This document shows positions 17,164-25,965 of a stretch of DNA of 64,000 nt, piece after piece; position 1 is the first letter of the stretch; each line of letters starts with the position of its first letter. Both the position numbers and the translations under genes were made by a program. The stretch is taken from contig JAQYVY010000003.1 in the NCBI GenBank assembly GCA_030145195.1, positions 56,419 to 120,418 of the forward strand, given 5' to 3'. Under the pieces are notes generated by a model, which was not told the origin of the DNA, made no database searches, and worked only from the letters and a program-made list of their open reading frames with translations. This DNA is from Desulfuromonadales bacterium. GTDB lineage: Bacteria; Desulfobacterota; Desulfuromonadia; Desulfuromonadales; BM103.

Positions 17164-17901
17164 CTACGACCGGAGCGACAGTTTACCGAGCAGTCTGGCA
17201 AAATCGTCCGGCATCCCGGTATCAAAGGTCATGGGCTTTTTGCTGAAAGGGTGGGTGAAGGAAATCGAGCGGGCATGGAGGGCGAGCCGTTTCGAAACAT
17301 CGCCCCCTCTTCCATATTTTTTGTCACCCACGACCGGGTGCCCCAGTCCCGCCAAATGCACACGGATCTGGTGTTTCCGTCCAGTGAGAAGATGAATCTC
17401 CACCAGACTGTAGCCCTTGGCTTCTTGCAACACTTTGTATTCCGTATGAGAGAGCTTGCCCTTGGCAGGGTTTAGCGTTGAGTAGACCTTCTGGGCGGAA
17501 TTCTCGGCCAGACGGGTCGAGATTTTACCCTCTTTGGGTGTCAGTTGCCCGTGGACGACGGCCAGGTAGTGCTTATCGGTCAGCTCCCAATTCTCCTGCA
17601 AAAAAGTCTTGGCCGCTTCGCTTTTGGCAAAGACCAGGAGTCCAGAGGTGTCCCGGTCCAGACGATGGACCACATACACCCGGTTACGCGACTTAGGGTT
17701 GCCCTTGCGAACATAATCATTCAGCAGGTAGTGAACCGTTCTGGTTTTATCCCGATCCGTGCCGATGGTCAGCAGCCCGGAAGGCTTCTCCACCACCAGG
17801 ATATCCTTATCCTCATGCAGGATGGTCAGCCCTTTCGGCGTATGCTTTTGGGCCGGTCGTGTCACTTTGTGTTGAGGTTCCAATTTGTTTACGCCTTCCA
17901 T
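17164..17901 (-). CDS. RluA-family 23S rRNA/tRNA pseudouridine synthase
   Basis: 245 residues with the family core: ILVVEKPSGLLTI, then HRLDRDTSGLLVFAKS holding the catalytic Asp, followed by KHYLAVVHG and LLTGRKHQIRVHLAGLGHPVVGDKKYG. There is no S4 domain at the N-terminus, and the size fits the short RluA/TruC-like group. It isomerises specific uridines in structural RNA, but the target site cannot be assigned. It is followed on the same strand, across a family A repeat, by nothing co-directional within 130 bp, so it is probably monocistronic. Confidence 0.9.
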   Translation of the reverse strand: MEGVNKLEPQHKVTRPAQKHTPKGLTILHEDKDILVVEKPSGLLTIGTDRDKTRTVHYLLNDYVRKGNPKSRNRVYVVHRLDRDTSGLLVFAKSEAAKTFLQENWELTDKHYLAVVHGQLTPKEGKISTRLAENSAQKVYSTLNPAKGKLSHTEYKVLQEAKGYSLVEIHLLTGRKHQIRVHLAGLGHPVVGDKKYGRGGDVSKRLALHARSISFTHPFSKKPMTFDTGMPDDFARLLGKLSLRS

Positions 17902-17960
17902 TACTTTTTTCTATCCATAGCGCTATCCAAAAACTTCCGGTCTATAAACCCCAAAAAAGG

Positions 17961-18062
17961 TTTAACGCAGAGCCGCAAAGGACGCAAAGAGAATGCTCCC
18001 GTTTTGAGGGAAATGGCCCAGCCTTAGCCAAGACCCACTGCGTCTCCGCGCCTTTGCGTTAA
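17961..18062. repeat. Intergenic inverted-repeat element, family A copy 2
   Basis: The left arm TTTAACGCAGAGCCGCAAAG and the right arm CGTCTCCGCGCCTTTGCGTT are imperfect inverse complements about 60 bp apart. The TTAACGCA/TGCGTTAA ends match the other family A copies. It occupies the gap between greB and the RluA gene. Confidence 0.6.
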
Positions 18063-18099
18063 GAAATTGTCTTTGTGTCTGTTGTAAGCTCTGACACTT

Positions 18100-18612
18100 T
18101 TAATCGAGAGCCTTGTACTCGACCTTAATAACTTCAAGCTCTGTCTTGCCGCCGGGGGTTACAAAAGAAACCGTATCGCCTTCTGATGAACCGAGCAGAG
18201 CTCGACCGATGGGGGAGACCCAACTGACGAAACCGCGCGAAAGATCAAACTCGTCCTGGCCGACAATGCTGAAAACCTTCTCTTCGCCCGTTTCTTTTTC
18301 AACCGTGACCGTGCAACCGAACAGCACCCTGCCCTTAGCGATTTTCTGCTGTGCCACCGGGTCAACGACTTCGGCATTTTCGATCCGTTTGGTCAGAAAA
18401 TGAATCCGGCCGTCCATTTTTCGCATCGCTCTCTTGGTAGCCTGATATTCGTAATTTTCTGACCGATCCCCTTCATCAGCGGCAATTTTTGCTGCTTTCG
18501 CGAGGGTCGGCCGCTCGCGATACAGCAAGCGTTTAAGCTCAGCGCGGATCTTTGCATGACACGCGGGTGTCATGTATATGGGGGCAGGCTTCGCTGTTTT
18601 TGGTTTCGTCAT
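18100..18612 (-). CDS. greB: GreA/GreB-family transcript cleavage factor (GreB-like)
   Basis: 170 residues: an N-terminal coiled coil (PIYMTPACHAKIRAELKRLLYRERP, with acidic EGDRSENYEYQATKRAMR at the tip) and a C-terminal FKBP-like domain (GRVLFGCTVTVEKETGEEKVFSIVGQDEFD through VSWVSPIGRALLGSSEGD). The tip acidic residues help RNA polymerase cut backtracked RNA. The basic N-terminal extension and the RSENYEYQATKR motif are more like GreB than GreA. It is 22 bp after a small gene of unknown function on the same strand. Confidence 0.9.
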   Translation of the reverse strand: MTKPKTAKPAPIYMTPACHAKIRAELKRLLYRERPTLAKAAKIAADEGDRSENYEYQATKRAMRKMDGRIHFLTKRIENAEVVDPVAQQKIAKGRVLFGCTVTVEKETGEEKVFSIVGQDEFDLSRGFVSWVSPIGRALLGSSEGDTVSFVTPGGKTELEVIKVEYKALD

Positions 18613-18634
18613 ATCTCGTCGATTGGCATCAGGT

Positions 18635-18868
18635 TCAGAGGTCGTCAGACGAACTTTGGGGAGATGCTTCCAGTAACGGCTTCAGAAATTTCTCAAAAGT
18701 AACTTGCTGGTTAGCAGTCAGTAAAGCCATATCCCCTTGGTTATCAAGCAAAAAAGTGCCAACACCAATAACGGTTCTGGCCAGGTAGCCGGTTCCGGCA
18801 ACAATCATTTCAATTTCATCAGTTCGCTTGCTGATCAGGTTCTTCAGCAAAGCCAGGTCGAGGTCCAT
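18635..18868 (-). CDS. Hypothetical protein, 77 aa
   Basis: A small acidic protein (MDLDLALLKNLISKRTDEIEMIVAGTGYLARTVIGVG) with a strand-rich middle and a Ser-rich C-terminal tail. GGAG lies 8 bases ahead of the ATG. It sits just upstream of greB and may be co-transcribed with it. I do not recognise the family. Confidence 0.65.
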   Translation of the reverse strand: MDLDLALLKNLISKRTDEIEMIVAGTGYLARTVIGVGTFLLDNQGDMALLTANQQVTFEKFLKPLLEASPQSSSDDL

Positions 18869-18989
18869 ATTTCATTCTCCGAAAAAAGTTAATTTGCGTT
18901 ACGCATAGCTGTTGGAATGTCGCTTAAAAGGGCCACCCGTTTTTTGAGCGTCCCTCAACCTTCGTTTCAACCTCAGGTCAGCACTCAAG

Positions 18990-19619
18990 TTACTCGATGA
19001 TCAGGTTCGGCAGCTCATTGGTATCATCAGTCTTAACCGGGAAGTGCTCTTCGAGGAGTTGACCGCACCGCTCGATAGCCGCACAGAGCGCATCACAGGT
19101 TTTACCTTGGTGGATGCCCTCGGTGATGGTGACGACGATTTCGTCCCAACTGTTGGCCGGAACTACCGCGTTAATGCCGCGATCAGCCAACACATGAACC
19201 CGGCGTTCTAACAGAGAAAGCAAAATCAGAATGCCGGTTTCATCACGAGTACGATGGAGCCCTTTTTCCAGAAATGAAACCATTGCCTTCTCGGCAACTT
19301 CCTCTCTAATCTCAGAGGGGTGAATAAGGCGCCGCCGCAACGAGGGAAGTCTGCGAATCAGCTGTTTGAAGGGGCAGTACCCGAGCACAAAGAGCCAGAG
19401 GAAATGCCAGAGTGATTCGCCAAAGAAAGCCCAACTGAGCGAAACCGCAGTAGCCAGAGCAAGCAGGCCAGCACCAAGAATTTCGGTCCGAGGGTAGTCA
19501 TAAGACTGATCAACCACCATCGGCACAATCTCGCCGCTGGTCCGTTTTTCGGCCTGCTGTACTGCCGACTCAATGCGTTGTCTTTCGGCTTCAGTGAAGA
19601 AGTCTTTTGCTGTGGTCAT
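18990..19619 (-). CDS. TPM-domain membrane protein
   Basis: 209 residues. The N-terminal half of a TPM domain (FFTEAERQRIESAVQQAEKRTSGEIVPMVV) is interrupted by two hydrophobic segments (~48-85). The rest follows as RDETGILILLSLLERRVHVLADRGINAVVP. TPM domains are periplasmic folds found in plant thylakoid TLP18.3 and bacterial YgcG-like proteins. In bacteria they are often encoded next to LemA, as here. Its exact role is unknown. Co-directional with the YgcG-like and LemA genes upstream, 78 bp gap. Confidence 0.85.
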   Translation of the reverse strand: MTTAKDFFTEAERQRIESAVQQAEKRTSGEIVPMVVDQSYDYPRTEILGAGLLALATAVSLSWAFFGESLWHFLWLFVLGYCPFKQLIRRLPSLRRRLIHPSEIREEVAEKAMVSFLEKGLHRTRDETGILILLSLLERRVHVLADRGINAVVPANSWDEIVVTITEGIHQGKTCDALCAAIERCGQLLEEHFPVKTDDTNELPNLIIE

Positions 19620-19697
19620 ACGAAACCTTTGCCTTGCGCTATCGAGCAGTTAAGGATTGAAGTGTGTCGTGCGGGAAGAGAACTCTTGCTTTTCGGC

Positions 19698-20426
19698 TTA
19701 CCAACCGCCGGAAGAACCACCTCCACCGAAGCCGCCACCGCCTCCTCCAAAGCCGCCGCCTCCTCCAAAACCGCCACCACCGCCACCTAGGCCACCGAGC
19801 CAGAAGCCGCTACGCCGATGGCGCCCACTCCGGCCTCCGCCGCCGAGCAGCATCAAGCCTGGGCCGAGAAAGAGCAGTAGCGCCAGCGAACCCAAGGGAT
19901 TACGTTTTTTCTTTTGGCTCGTACTTCCGGTTCCCTGATATTCGCCACGGACCGCCTCAGCCATGGAGGTGACTCCGGCGAGGATTCCGCCCTCGAAGTC
20001 CCCGTTCTGGAAGCGCGGTTTGATTTCGTTGTCGATGATGCGCCCGGACAGCAGATCAGTGAGTCTGCCCTCAAGGCCGTAACCGACCTCGATGCGAATC
20101 TTGCGGTCCTGCTTGGCAATCAGCAGCAAGGCACCGTTATCCTTGCCCTTCTGCCCGACCTTCCAGTTTTCAGCGACCCTCAAGCTGTAGTCTTCCAGCA
20201 CCTCGCCCTCCAGAGAATCAATGGTCAACACCACCAACTGGGTCGAATCACTCCTCTCGAAGCCGCGCAGGAACTGCTCAACTTTCAGTTCCGTGGCGGG
20301 CGAAAGCAACCCGGCAAGATCGTTGACATAGCCGGTGGCTTTGGGCACATCAAGAGCCGCAACGTTTAACGGCAGCAGCAGCAAGAAGAGGAACGCAAAA
20401 ACAAACCAACGCATGGGCATGATCAA
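19698..20426 (-). CDS. YgcG-like TPM-domain protein with Gly-rich C-terminus
   Basis: 242 residues: a signal peptide (MRWFVFAFLFLLLLPLNVAAL), a TPM domain (~28-150: GYVNDLAGLLS, LVVLTIDSLEG, NGALLLIAKQDRKIRIEVGYGLEG), a second hydrophobic segment (~175-192, LGSLALLLFLGPGLMLL), then a tail that is nearly all Gly/Phe with a few Arg/Ser and ends in SSGGW. This layout is standard for YgcG. It overlaps the lemA stop by 4 bp and is co-translated with it. The low-complexity tail also explains the G/C-rich direct repeats in the DNA near 19700-19840. Confidence 0.88.
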   Translation of the reverse strand: MIMPMRWFVFAFLFLLLLPLNVAALDVPKATGYVNDLAGLLSPATELKVEQFLRGFERSDSTQLVVLTIDSLEGEVLEDYSLRVAENWKVGQKGKDNGALLLIAKQDRKIRIEVGYGLEGRLTDLLSGRIIDNEIKPRFQNGDFEGGILAGVTSMAEAVRGEYQGTGSTSQKKKRNPLGSLALLLFLGPGLMLLGGGGRSGRHRRSGFWLGGLGGGGGGFGGGGGFGGGGGGFGGGGSSGGW

Positions 20427-21013
20427 AACTTCACCGTTGGTGCTTTTTCAGCGCCCGCTTCCGCCTTAAACGGCTCTTTGCGCTCAAGGTTCAGCAAAAA
20501 ATTGTTGGTTAGATTATTGGGAAAGGTCCGGATTGAACTGTTGAAGGTCTGCACCGCCTTGTTGTAGCGCTGCCGGGACACGCTGATGCGATTTTCCGTG
20601 CCCTCAAGTTGGTGCTGCAAATCGAGGAAATTCTGGTTAGCCTTCAGATCGGGGTACCGTTCGACCACCACCAGCAACTTGGAGAGAGCTCCCGACAGAG
20701 CCCCTTGCGCCTGCTGGAACTTCGCCATGGCCGCGGGGTCGCCAAGGTCGCCGGGATTAATCTGGGTCTTGCCAACACTGGCCCGAGCCGCAGTCACCGC
20801 AAACAGAGTGTCTTTCTCATGCGCGGCGTAGGCCTTGACCGTTTCAACCAGATTGGGAATCAGGTCAGCGCGTCTCTGATAAGTGGCCTCGACATCGGCC
20901 CAGGCGGCAAAGACGCCTTCTTCATTCTTCTGGATCTGGTTATAGCCACAGCCCGTGAGGGCGGGCAGAATAACGAGAACAGCAACCAACAACAGGATCA
21001 GACGTTTCAACAT
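20423..21013 (-). CDS. lemA: LemA family protein
   Basis: About 196 residues: an N-terminal lipoprotein-like signal (MLKRLILLLVAVLVILPALTGCGYN, lipobox LTGC) and a long helical LemA domain starting VFAAWADVEATYQRRADLIPNLVETVKAYA, with SRQRYNKAVQTFNSSIRTFP near the end. ATG 21013 is preferred, as AAGGAG sits 9 bases upstream. A longer frame adds 20 unlikely residues. LemA proteins are membrane-anchored helical bundles of unclear function, usually paired with TPM or HtpX genes. First gene of a LemA-YgcG-TPM set. Confidence 0.9.
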   Translation of the reverse strand: MLKRLILLLVAVLVILPALTGCGYNQIQKNEEGVFAAWADVEATYQRRADLIPNLVETVKAYAAHEKDTLFAVTAARASVGKTQINPGDLGDPAAMAKFQQAQGALSGALSKLLVVVERYPDLKANQNFLDLQHQLEGTENRISVSRQRYNKAVQTFNSSIRTFPNNLTNNFLLNLERKEPFKAEAGAEKAPTVKF

Positions 21014-21257
21014 GGTGGGAACTCCTTTTTCAGGATTAAAAACAAAAGGGTCATCGGGCAACTTGAAGTGCATCTCCTAAATATAGGCTTCCAACGTAGG
21101 ATTGTAAACAAACGAAAGGGCTTACGCTTAAATGATCTGGCTCAACCCCGGCGAGCAAAAAGGGTTCCCACACACGCAACACCGGACATCGCGTCGTTCT
21201 GTCTGCCCCGCCCAAGATTGGCTTCAGCCTGCGGGCTTATGAGAAACCGCGCAAATG

Positions 21258-21286
21258 TTGACGAAGTGAAGCATCAATGTTAAAAA
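21258..21286 (+). promoter_or_regulatory. Probable sigma-70 promoter of the merR-like gene
   Basis: TTGACG (21258-21263), a 17-bp spacer, then TAAAAA (21281-21286), 30 bp upstream of the start. The 17-bp spacing is normal, so it does not look like the stretched 19-20 bp promoters activated by classic MerR. The rest of the 303-bp gap to lemA shows no other feature I can support. Confidence 0.5.
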
Positions 21287-21316
21287 AAACGGCAAGTTTA
21301 CGTAAAGGGGAAGCCC

Positions 21317-21721
21317 ATGACAACAACTCAAGAACCCTTGATACAGATCGGCAAGCTGGCCAAGCAACTTGGCATCACCACGCGCACCATCCGCTATTAT
21401 GAGGAAATTGGTCTTATGGGCCCTTCCAAAAGAAGCAGCGGAGGAGCGCGTAGCTACGATCGCGATGAGGTTCTCAGAATCAAATTCATTCTCAAGCTGA
21501 AAGAGCTCGGCATCAGCCTGAAAGAGATGCAAATTCTGGCTGACACCTTCGACAGCTACAACCAGCGCTTCGACACGATCACACCGCAAGTCCTCGAAAT
21601 TCTCGATCTCCATATCGGCAAGGTTAACGACAAACTCACCAACCTCTCATCACTGCGCGACGACATCGTCAACTACCGCCGCCGAATTGCCGCGTTGCTG
21701 GAAGAACAACCCTCCGCATAG
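21317..21721 (+). CDS. MerR-family transcriptional regulator
   Basis: 134 residues: a winged helix (IQIGKLAKQLGITTRTIRYYEEIGLMGPSKRSSGGARSYDRDEVLRI split across ~10-58), the helix KFILKLKELGISLKEMQIL, and a long dimerisation helix to the end. There is no Cys cluster, so metal or Fe-S sensing is unlikely. MerR proteins of this size lacking cysteines include LiuR-like repressors of branched-chain amino acid and fatty acid degradation. A LiuR-like palindrome lies ahead of fadD (31483-31513). That link is inference. AAGGGG lies 6 bases before the ATG. Confidence 0.88.
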   Translation: MTTTQEPLIQIGKLAKQLGITTRTIRYYEEIGLMGPSKRSSGGARSYDRDEVLRIKFILKLKELGISLKEMQILADTFDSYNQRFDTITPQVLEILDLHIGKVNDKLTNLSSLRDDIVNYRRRIAALLEEQPSA

Positions 21722-21858
21722 GACTGTTTGTAATTTCTGCCGCTACGAGCCAAATCAGATTCGACTCAAAGAAACCGGTCACTCCTCCAAGATATCGCTA
21801 CGATTCTTGCAAGACACACCCCCTGAGGTAGACTTGTCCTGTACGGGAGGAATCTCTT

Positions 21859-24009
21859 TTGAATTCTCAGCCGCATCAACCAAAAATAACTTCTGAGAAA
21901 ATAAGAAAGTCCATCATCATATATTCCGGTTTATGTGTTCTGGTCTCGTCGCTACTGGTCTCCTTTGTCACCTTAGTACCGCTCGTTAAGTACTTAAAAA
22001 AAACCGAAGAACTGAATTTCATAGAGCAGACCACCTGTAACAGTTTTGCCATCGAAGGTTATTTTTCCAAGATCAACCAGATCGCCCTGCAGACCTCCTA
22101 CAAAACAGGAATAAGAACCAAACTCAAAGATTTTGCCGCAGGTGCTATCGACAAGGATGCCCTTCAAAAGTTCATAGAACCGAAACTCGCCAATGCCATC
22201 AGACTTTCGCCTGATCTCATCGGCATCCAGATCTTAAACCCCTCAGGACAGGAGATCATTGTCAAAGGGTCCCCCACCCCTAAAGGCTTTTTCACCCCTG
22301 ATCACAAAAATATCAACGAACAACCTAGCTTAGACTATTTGCACATCGAAGATGATTTGTACATCGTCATATTTACGATCATTTATGACCGTGACTCATC
22401 AAAAGTTGCTTACTCTCTCTGTCTGTTCAGCACAGAACCCATAGCCAAGATCCTGCAACAAAAGAACACAACTGCCCACGAAAGTTATGCCACAGGAATC
22501 GCTCGCGGCGAGAAACTTGAGATATTACTACCAACGTTAAAGAATCGCGCACAACCTGAAGATGCCAATGATTTCCTCTGGGTAGACAATGTGTCGCCCA
22601 ATGAGCTGGAAAAACCCAAGGGATTTCTGAGCAACACCACCCAGGAAAAACAACACAACCACCTTACCGCCTTTAACCGCATCGCCGGAACCGACTGGAT
22701 TCTGTTCCACCGCATTGGGGAAAGTACCTTTTATACTCAAATGTACCAACGCGTTTCTTTTGTTGTTGGCACTCTGGCAGGGATGATCCTGCTTGCTATT
22801 TTTGGAGTGTTTTTGCTATTGCGCCCCCTGACCGGGAGAGTTCTAATTTATTCCAGCGAACTTGAAGAGTTGAACCGGGACCTGCAACAACGAATCCAGA
22901 AGCAACAGAAAACCGAGGGTCAACTCAACCTGGTGCTGAGTGAAACGCAAGAAGCCAGGGACAAAATAGATGCCATCCTCAAATCGGTGACCGAAGGTAT
23001 GATTGTCATCAATCTGGAAAACCGGGTGGTTCTGATAAATCAGGTCGCCGAAGCCTGGTTGGGAGTGACGGCCTCAACAGCCATTTCCCAACCCATTGAT
23101 ATGCTGTTGCCTGACAACGCCATCCCTAAACGCTTCTTTGCCGCCTTGCAGAGCAAAGTCATTGCGCCAACTCTGGAATGGGAACTGCAAGAGGCCGCGA
23201 CCGGAAAGATTCGAAACGTGCAGGCTCATATTGCCCCAGTGAAGAACATCGCTGGCAACCCGACCGGCAAGACCATTTTGTTGCGGGATGTGACCAAAGA
23301 TCGGAACCTTGACCGGATGAAAAGTGAATTCATTTCGACAGCCGCCCACGAATTGCGGACCCCGCTGACCACGGTGCTGGGGTATTCGGAACTGCTGTTG
23401 AATCAAAAAGAGTATAGCGAGCTCAGTCCCGATCAAAAAAACTGTTTTCTACAAGAAATCAACCAAAAGGCACAACAACTTTCAGCCATCATTTCGGATC
23501 TGCTTGATTTGAGCGATCTTGACGCAGGCCGCAGCTTAATCCTCGAAAAAGAGTCCCATGATTTAGGCGCCCTGACAACCCAAACAGCCGCCGAGTTTCA
23601 ACAAAAACCTGCCGGACACATTTTTTCCCTGGAGCTTCCAGAACAACCGGTCGAAATACAGGTGGACAGTGACAAGATTCAACAGGTGCTAAAAAACCTG
23701 ATCAGCAATGCCATCAAATTCTCCCCGAAAGGGACACTGATAAGCATCAGAGGCCTGATAAGCGGCAGCAGTTTCGTGATGACCGTGCAGGATGAGGGGA
23801 TCGGTATGGAGCGAGAAGAGATCGCCAACATCTTCAATAAGTTTTACCGGGTCGATGGCTCCAACACAGCCGCGCCAGGCCTTGGTTTAGGCATGTCCAT
23901 CGTCCAGACGATCATCGCGGCTCATGGGGGAGAGATCTGGGTAACGAGTGAAAAGGGCAAAGGCACCACCGTCAGCTTCACCCTGCCCTTTCCCGATCCC
24001 GCCGCATAA
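21859..24009 (+). CDS. Membrane sensor histidine kinase with PAS domain
   Basis: 716 residues starting at TTG 21859, 7 bases after a strong GGGAGGA. TM1 is at ~18-45 (IIIYSGLCVLVSSLLVSFVTLVPLV). A ~250-residue periplasmic sensor of double-cache character follows, with TM2 at ~297-322 (FVVGTLAGMILLAIFGVFLLL). A coiled coil then leads to a PAS domain (~372-480). HisKA holds His497 in STAAHELRTPLTTVLGYSELLL. HATPase motifs are NLISNAIKFSP, VQDEGIGM and GLGLGMSIVQTI. It is an orthodox kinase with no receiver, and no response regulator gene is adjacent. It runs tail to tail into the fadE gene with a 6-bp gap. Confidence 0.9.
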   Translation: MNSQPHQPKITSEKIRKSIIIYSGLCVLVSSLLVSFVTLVPLVKYLKKTEELNFIEQTTCNSFAIEGYFSKINQIALQTSYKTGIRTKLKDFAAGAIDKDALQKFIEPKLANAIRLSPDLIGIQILNPSGQEIIVKGSPTPKGFFTPDHKNINEQPSLDYLHIEDDLYIVIFTIIYDRDSSKVAYSLCLFSTEPIAKILQQKNTTAHESYATGIARGEKLEILLPTLKNRAQPEDANDFLWVDNVSPNELEKPKGFLSNTTQEKQHNHLTAFNRIAGTDWILFHRIGESTFYTQMYQRVSFVVGTLAGMILLAIFGVFLLLRPLTGRVLIYSSELEELNRDLQQRIQKQQKTEGQLNLVLSETQEARDKIDAILKSVTEGMIVINLENRVVLINQVAEAWLGVTASTAISQPIDMLLPDNAIPKRFFAALQSKVIAPTLEWELQEAATGKIRNVQAHIAPVKNIAGNPTGKTILLRDVTKDRNLDRMKSEFISTAAHELRTPLTTVLGYSELLLNQKEYSELSPDQKNCFLQEINQKAQQLSAIISDLLDLSDLDAGRSLILEKESHDLGALTTQTAAEFQQKPAGHIFSLELPEQPVEIQVDSDKIQQVLKNLISNAIKFSPKGTLISIRGLISGSSFVMTVQDEGIGMEREEIANIFNKFYRVDGSNTAAPGLGLGMSIVQTIIAAHGGEIWVTSEKGKGTTVSFTLPFPDPAA

Positions 24010-24015
24010 GCAAGC

Positions 24016-25794
24016 TCAGAACAGATATTTCTCTTCTTCGCACACCGCGTGCGCCAACAGTCGCTTGGCCTGCAACAAGCCGGTAGCATCGTACTTGGCA
24101 AAACGCCGCACCCCGGAAAGAATCATCAATAACGGATCGCCTTCTTCGACGTAGAAAGCCCCTTTCTTGGCGGCCGTTCCGGCAATTTCGGTGGCATTAA
24201 AGGCAAAGACTTTGACTGCCGCTTCAAGCCACTGCTTTTTCTTTTCGCTGGCGGAGCGGCACGCTTTCTCAGCGCGCAACACAGCGCTTTCAATGGCAAA
24301 GATCTGGATAGCGATATCGGCCGCAGCCAACAGGATCTCCTGTTCGTTGGCCAGGGCGGTCATATGTTTCTGCACCGCTGTTCCTGCCAGGATCAAAAAA
24401 AGTGTCTTGAGATTCTGCAACAGCGCTTTTTCTGCCGCAAAGGCAAGGGTGTCATCCAGCTCTTCAAAGCTCGGCGTCATCAGCGATTCGAACGCCTTCA
24501 TCGCCTCGGCCTGCAACGGCAGCTCCCCTTTCATCGACTTGCGCAAAATAATGCCAGGGATCAGCAGGCGATTGATTTCGTTGGTCCCTTCGAAGATCCG
24601 GTTGATCCGCTCATCGCGGTAAAACCGCTCTGCCGGGTACTCACTGACGAAACCATAACCGCCATGAATCTGCACCACCTCATCAACCACCCGAGCCAGA
24701 ACATCACTGCAAAAGACTTTCGAAATCGCACACTCAGCCGCGTATTCCTCGATGCCTTTTTGGTATTCGACATAATAGTTGTCGATCCCCTTATCAATGG
24801 TCGCCAGCTTGGTATCAAGCAATCCGGCCAAGCGGTAAACCAATGACTCGGAGGCAAAAAGGTCGGCAGTCAGGTCGGCGACTTTTTCCTGGATAGCCCC
24901 AAACTGGCTGATCGGTTGCCCAAACTGCTTGCGTTCATTGGCGTATTTGACCCCCACCAACAGGGCCGCCTTGGCCGCACCGGTGACACAAGCCGCCAGC
25001 TTGAAGCGCCCGACATTAAGAACATTGAAGGCGATCTTGTGTCCCTTGCCGATGTCGCCGAGCAGATTTTCGACCGGCACCTTACAGTTATCGAGAATGA
25101 TCTGGGTGGTCGACGAACCTTTAATTCCCATCTTTTTCTCTTCGGCACCTACGACCAGACCGGCAAAATCCTTCTCCACTAAAAACGCGCTAAAATGCTC
25201 TTTATCGATCTTGGCGAAGATAATAAAAAGTTTGGCAAAGCCGCCATTGGTAATGAACTGTTTGGTCCCGTTAAGCAGGTAGTGCTGACCATCCTCGCTC
25301 AGAGTTGCGGTCGCCCTGGCGTTCATGGCATCGCTACCCGAGTCCGGCTCTGTCAGGCAGTAGGCTGCAACCCATTCCCCGCTGACCAGCTTCGGCAGGT
25401 ACTGCTGTTTTTGCGGCTCCGTGCCGTAATAGACCAGCGGCAGGGTACCGAGCCCGGTATGCGCCGCATAAGCGACTGAGAACGACCCGGCAGGTGCAAT
25501 CTTTTCGCCAACCAGCATACTGGTCGCCTTATCGAGTTCCAGACCGCCATACTCCTCGGGAGTATCAATCATCAACAAGCCGAGGTCTCCGCACTTACGC
25601 ATCCCTTCAACCACCAGGTCAAAGTTCTGGGCCTCTATCGCATCGAGATGTGGCAGGATTTCATTCTCAACAAACTGCTCGGTGGTTTCGGCAATCTGCT
25701 TCTGCTCATCGGTAAACTCTTCAGGAGTAAAAACTTCGTCACAGGTAACTTCAGCGACCAGGAATTCACCACCTTTATAAATTTTCTCTGCCAT
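24016..25794 (-). CDS. fadE: Acyl-CoA dehydrogenase, FadE (B. subtilis YusJ) type
   Basis: 592 residues: an acyl-CoA dehydrogenase core (~30-400) with YCLTEPDSGSDAMNARATA (FAD/substrate loop), KQFITNGGFAKLFIIFAK, GIKGSSTTQIILDNCKVP, ERKQFGQPISQFGAIQEKVADL and QIHGGYGFVSEYPAERFYRDERINRIFEGTNEI. A ~180-residue helical C-terminal extension follows, as in the long bacterial FadE/VLCAD-like group. It oxidises acyl-CoA to trans-2-enoyl-CoA with an electron transfer flavoprotein as acceptor. The etf genes are not in this window. It is last in the fadD-fadN-fadA-fadE run, whose final three genes have the same order as the Bacillus subtilis fadNAE operon. Confidence 0.93.
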   Translation of the reverse strand: MAEKIYKGGEFLVAEVTCDEVFTPEEFTDEQKQIAETTEQFVENEILPHLDAIEAQNFDLVVEGMRKCGDLGLLMIDTPEEYGGLELDKATSMLVGEKIAPAGSFSVAYAAHTGLGTLPLVYYGTEPQKQQYLPKLVSGEWVAAYCLTEPDSGSDAMNARATATLSEDGQHYLLNGTKQFITNGGFAKLFIIFAKIDKEHFSAFLVEKDFAGLVVGAEEKKMGIKGSSTTQIILDNCKVPVENLLGDIGKGHKIAFNVLNVGRFKLAACVTGAAKAALLVGVKYANERKQFGQPISQFGAIQEKVADLTADLFASESLVYRLAGLLDTKLATIDKGIDNYYVEYQKGIEEYAAECAISKVFCSDVLARVVDEVVQIHGGYGFVSEYPAERFYRDERINRIFEGTNEINRLLIPGIILRKSMKGELPLQAEAMKAFESLMTPSFEELDDTLAFAAEKALLQNLKTLFLILAGTAVQKHMTALANEQEILLAAADIAIQIFAIESAVLRAEKACRSASEKKKQWLEAAVKVFAFNATEIAGTAAKKGAFYVEEGDPLLMILSGVRRFAKYDATGLLQAKRLLAHAVCEEEKYLF

Positions 25795-25845
25795 AGTTCA
25801 CCTCTCTTGAGATTTATTGACCTTAGAGATACAAAAAGCTAATTT

Positions 25846-25952
25846 GCCACCAAGACACAAAGTGACCAAGGTACATCAAACGCAACACTTGACAGGATTG
25901 GTTGAGCCCACATCAAGGGAGTCACTTCTTGCTGCCTTCGTGTCTTCGTGGC
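25846..25952. repeat. Intergenic inverted-repeat element, family B copy 1
   Basis: GCCACCAAGACAC (25846-25858) and GTGTCTTCGTGGC (25940-25952) are inverse complements with one mismatch, about 80 bp apart. The same arms occur without mismatch at 56732-56847. The element sits between fadA and fadE. Confidence 0.7.
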
Positions 25953-25965
25953 GCATCTTTACTTA

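Noticed and set aside
19700..19840. Dense direct repeats of GCC/CCG triplets that could suggest a tandem repeat or CRISPR-like array
   Set aside because: They encode the Gly-rich tail of the YgcG-like protein and have no repeat-spacer regularity.
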